Source of the DNA: Eubacterium sp. CAG:786 | GTDB taxonomy: Bacteria > Bacillota > Clostridia > Oscillospirales > Ruminococcaceae | Assembly: GCA_000432175.1 (NCBI GenBank) | Contig: HF989413.1 | Coordinates: 14,288 to 28,437, forward strand | Reading direction: 5' to 3' | DNA length: 14,150 bases | Part shown: piece by piece, positions 12,128 to 14,150 of the stretch | How positions within the stretch are numbered: position 1 is the first letter of the stretch | Layout: every line of letters starts with the position of its first letter | The notes under the pieces: generated by a model | Seen by the model: only the letters and a program-made list of their open reading frames with translations | Told to the model about the DNA's origin: nothing | Database searches by the model: none | Position numbers and translations under genes: made by a program

Positions 12128-14150
12128 ATGGACAAGAAAAAGAAGATAAAATACATCAAAATCAAAGAGGAGCAGCCGAAAAAGCGCTCCGGAAAAAAGA
12201 CCCGCAGCCGCGCGATGAAAAATTTCGGGCACGCGATGACTATAGTCGGCACGACATTTTCTGCAATGCTGCTGATACTCGTCATCATGGTCTGCATCGT
12301 TGTCACGGTGCTGGCGGTGTATGTCCTGGATTTCGCGGACAACAGCTATGACGCAAATCTCCGCAACATCGAGATGAAGTACACAAGCTTCGTTTACGGC
12401 TACGACGAGAACAACGAGCTTGTCGAGGTCAAGCGCCTTGCCGCAGAGCAAAACCGCGTCTGGGTGGATTACGAGGATATCTCCCCCTACATCATCGACG
12501 CTGTTGTTGCCTCCGAGGACAAGCGTTTCTACACCCACAAGGGCGTTGACTGGTACCGTACCGCGGGTGCGTTCTTCTCGAACGGCGACGGCGGCGGTGG
12601 TTCCACGATAACGCAGCAGCTGGTCAAGAACCTAACCGGCGATAACGAGGTCAGCTGGGAGCGTAAGCTGCGCGAGATATTCCGCGCGATGAGCCTTGAA
12701 GAGAAATACACCAAGATCGACATTCTGGAGAGTTACCTCAACCAGATCTGGTTCGGTGGAATGGTGTACGGCGTGGGCGCGGCTTCGCAGTACTATTTCG
12801 GCAAGGACGCTTCTGAACTGAACATCGGTGAAGCCGCAGTCCTTGCGGGAATGATACGAAACCCCGGCAAGATGTCTCCGTATTTCGACCTTGCGAGAAG
12901 CAAGCAGCAGCAGAACTACTCCCTGCGCTGCATGTACGAGCAGGGCATGATATCCACAAAGGAGTACGAGGACTACCGCTACAACCGCATTCAGGTGCAC
13001 TTTGCAAGGGCGGTTTACGGCGATGATTACGGTTATATCGACGAGCGCACGCTCAACACCGGTGACGACGATGACGATACCAGCGACGACACCCAGCAGG
13101 AAGCCGGCTACGAAGCGTACAAGTGGAACGGCGACTACGAAGTCACGCAGGACTGGTACGTTGACGCAGCCATCGACCAGGTGATCACGGACTACGCGGA
13201 CTTAAAGGGAATAACCTACACCTCCGCAAAGAACGAGCTTTACAACGGCGGCTACAAGATATATATCAACGAGAACATGAAGCTCCAGAAGATACTGGAG
13301 GACAAGTACAGGGACCCCTACACGGTGCTTTCACGCTATGACCCCACCGCGCCCGAAAAGGACCTGATACAGTCCGCGTTCATCATCATAGACTACACCG
13401 GAACCGTGCAGGCTGTGGTTGGCGGTCTTGGCGAGAAGCCGGGTGACGGTACGTTCAACCGTGCTACACAGGCGACGAGGTCGCCGGGTTCAACGATGAA
13501 GCCTATTTCAACGTATTCGCTGGCAGTTCAGAAGAACCTGATAACTTATTCCACGCTCATTCCGGACGCGCAAATAAACATCGGCACCGACGACGAACCG
13601 GAATACTGGCCTGAGAACTACGGCGGCGTTATCGGCGACGGAACCCTGCGCCCGGCATGGTACGGCGTACAGCACTCGCTGAACACGCTGGCTGTCAGGG
13701 TCGGCAGAATGAACACCACAAAGTCGATGTACACTCAGCTGACGCAGATGCTTGGCTTCACCACACTGGTTGACCAGGATATCGCGCTGTCGCCCCTCTC
13801 GCTGGGCGCGCTGACCTACGGCGCAAAGCTGGTGGAAGTTGCGGGCGCTTACCAGATATTCGGCAACGGCGGCGTGTATTACCGCCCGATGTTCTACAGC
13901 AAGGTCGAGGACAGCAAGGGCAACGTGATACTCGAGCAGGATTTCTACGGCACTCAGGCGATAGACAGCGACACTGCGTGGGTGACTAACCGAATGATAT
14001 ACAAGGTTGTCAACGGCGACAGCGGCACCGGACGCCTTGCTCAGCTGGAAAACGTCGAGGTCATCGGTAAGACCGGTACCTCCAACGCCGGCACCGACCT
14101 CCTCTTCATGGGACTTACGCCGGATTACGTCGGCGGTCTCTGGATAGGCT
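12128..14150 (+). CDS. Class A penicillin-binding protein (bifunctional PBP1), 3' end outside the window
   Basis: At least 674 residues, open to the window edge. It builds peptidoglycan: a GT51 glycosyltransferase polymerises lipid II and a transpeptidase cross-links the stems. A Lys/Arg-rich cytoplasmic tail (1-36) precedes one membrane segment at about 39-68. GT51: catalytic E130 in ASEDKRFYTHKG and GGSTITQQLVKN at about 157-168. An acidic low-complexity insert, GDDDDDTSDDTQQE, lies at 312-325 in the linker between the two domains. Transpeptidase: S455-T-M-K458 (catalytic serine), S517-L-N519 and K648-T-G650, all intact. The start at 12128 has AAAGGTGA 7 bp upstream and a strong promoter about 90 bp before. 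The gene is monocistronic at its 5' side. Family certain; the specific PBP1A/PBP1F class is not resolved. Confidence 0.95.
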   Translation, partial: MDKKKKIKYIKIKEEQPKKRSGKKTRSRAMKNFGHAMTIVGTTFSAMLLILVIMVCIVVTVLAVYVLDFADNSYDANLRNIEMKYTSFVYGYDENNELVEVKRLAAEQNRVWVDYEDISPYIIDAVVASEDKRFYTHKGVDWYRTAGAFFSNGDGGGGSTITQQLVKNLTGDNEVSWERKLREIFRAMSLEEKYTKIDILESYLNQIWFGGMVYGVGAASQYYFGKDASELNIGEAAVLAGMIRNPGKMSPYFDLARSKQQQNYSLRCMYEQGMISTKEYEDYRYNRIQVHFARAVYGDDYGYIDERTLNTGDDDDDTSDDTQQEAGYEAYKWNGDYEVTQDWYVDAAIDQVITDYADLKGITYTSAKNELYNGGYKIYINENMKLQKILEDKYRDPYTVLSRYDPTAPEKDLIQSAFIIIDYTGTVQAVVGGLGEKPGDGTFNRATQATRSPGSTMKPISTYSLAVQKNLITYSTLIPDAQINIGTDDEPEYWPENYGGVIGDGTLRPAWYGVQHSLNTLAVRVGRMNTTKSMYTQLTQMLGFTTLVDQDIALSPLSLGALTYGAKLVEVAGAYQIFGNGGVYYRPMFYSKVEDSKGNVILEQDFYGTQAIDSDTAWVTNRMIYKVVNGDSGTGRLAQLENVEVIGKTGTSNAGTDLLFMGLTPDYVGGLWIG

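Overview
The window is bacterial chromosomal DNA of moderate GC content. It has strong AGGAGG-type ribosome binding sites, short intergenic gaps and protein families typical of gut or rumen Clostridia (DUF4830, DUF2625, a MsmK/UgpC-type orphan sugar ATPase, a cytosolic Cu/Zn SOD-like protein). A Ruminococcus-like member of the Oscillospiraceae is the best guess, inferred from protein flavour and not from a marker gene. No rRNA, tRNA, CRISPR array, prophage or transposase gene is visible.

Layout. 1-84 holds the last codons of an unidentified gene. 131-622 encodes a Cu/Zn SOD-family protein. 623-875 holds a promoter followed by a 162-bp imperfect palindrome with perfect 17-bp terminal inverted repeats (MITE-like), lying in the leader of the next operon. 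876-3593 is a tightly packed three-gene operon: an archaeal/Thermotoga-type S-adenosylhomocysteine hydrolase, a DUF2625 protein and a trimeric purine nucleoside phosphorylase. 3594-3835 is a cluster of five palindromes between convergent genes. 3836-8305 runs on the minus strand: a DUF308/HdeD-like membrane protein, a divergent DXS-like thiamine-diphosphate enzyme, an anchored transglutaminase-like protein and a small anchored DUF4830 protein. 8306-8752 is a 447-bp divergent intergenic region with repeated GCACAA-centred motifs. 8753-14150 runs on the plus strand: the sugar-transporter ATPase with a clear terminator, two tandem paralogous small membrane proteins, a MoxR AAA+ ATPase, and a class A penicillin-binding protein cut off by the window edge.

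How the genes fit together. The ahcY operon couples removal of the methylation by-product S-adenosylhomocysteine to nucleoside phosphorolysis. The PNP carries the Asn typical of 6-oxopurine (inosine/guanosine) specificity, so an adenosine-deamination step, or a hydrolase acting on S-inosylhomocysteine, is implied. The cell-envelope genes (transglutaminase-like, DUF4830, DUF308, MoxR, PBP1) are scattered over both strands and do not form one operon. The two most interesting points are the operon logic with its embedded DUF2625 protein and leader palindrome, and a DXS-like enzyme that has lost both arginines known in E. coli DXS to bind the glyceraldehyde-3-phosphate phosphate.
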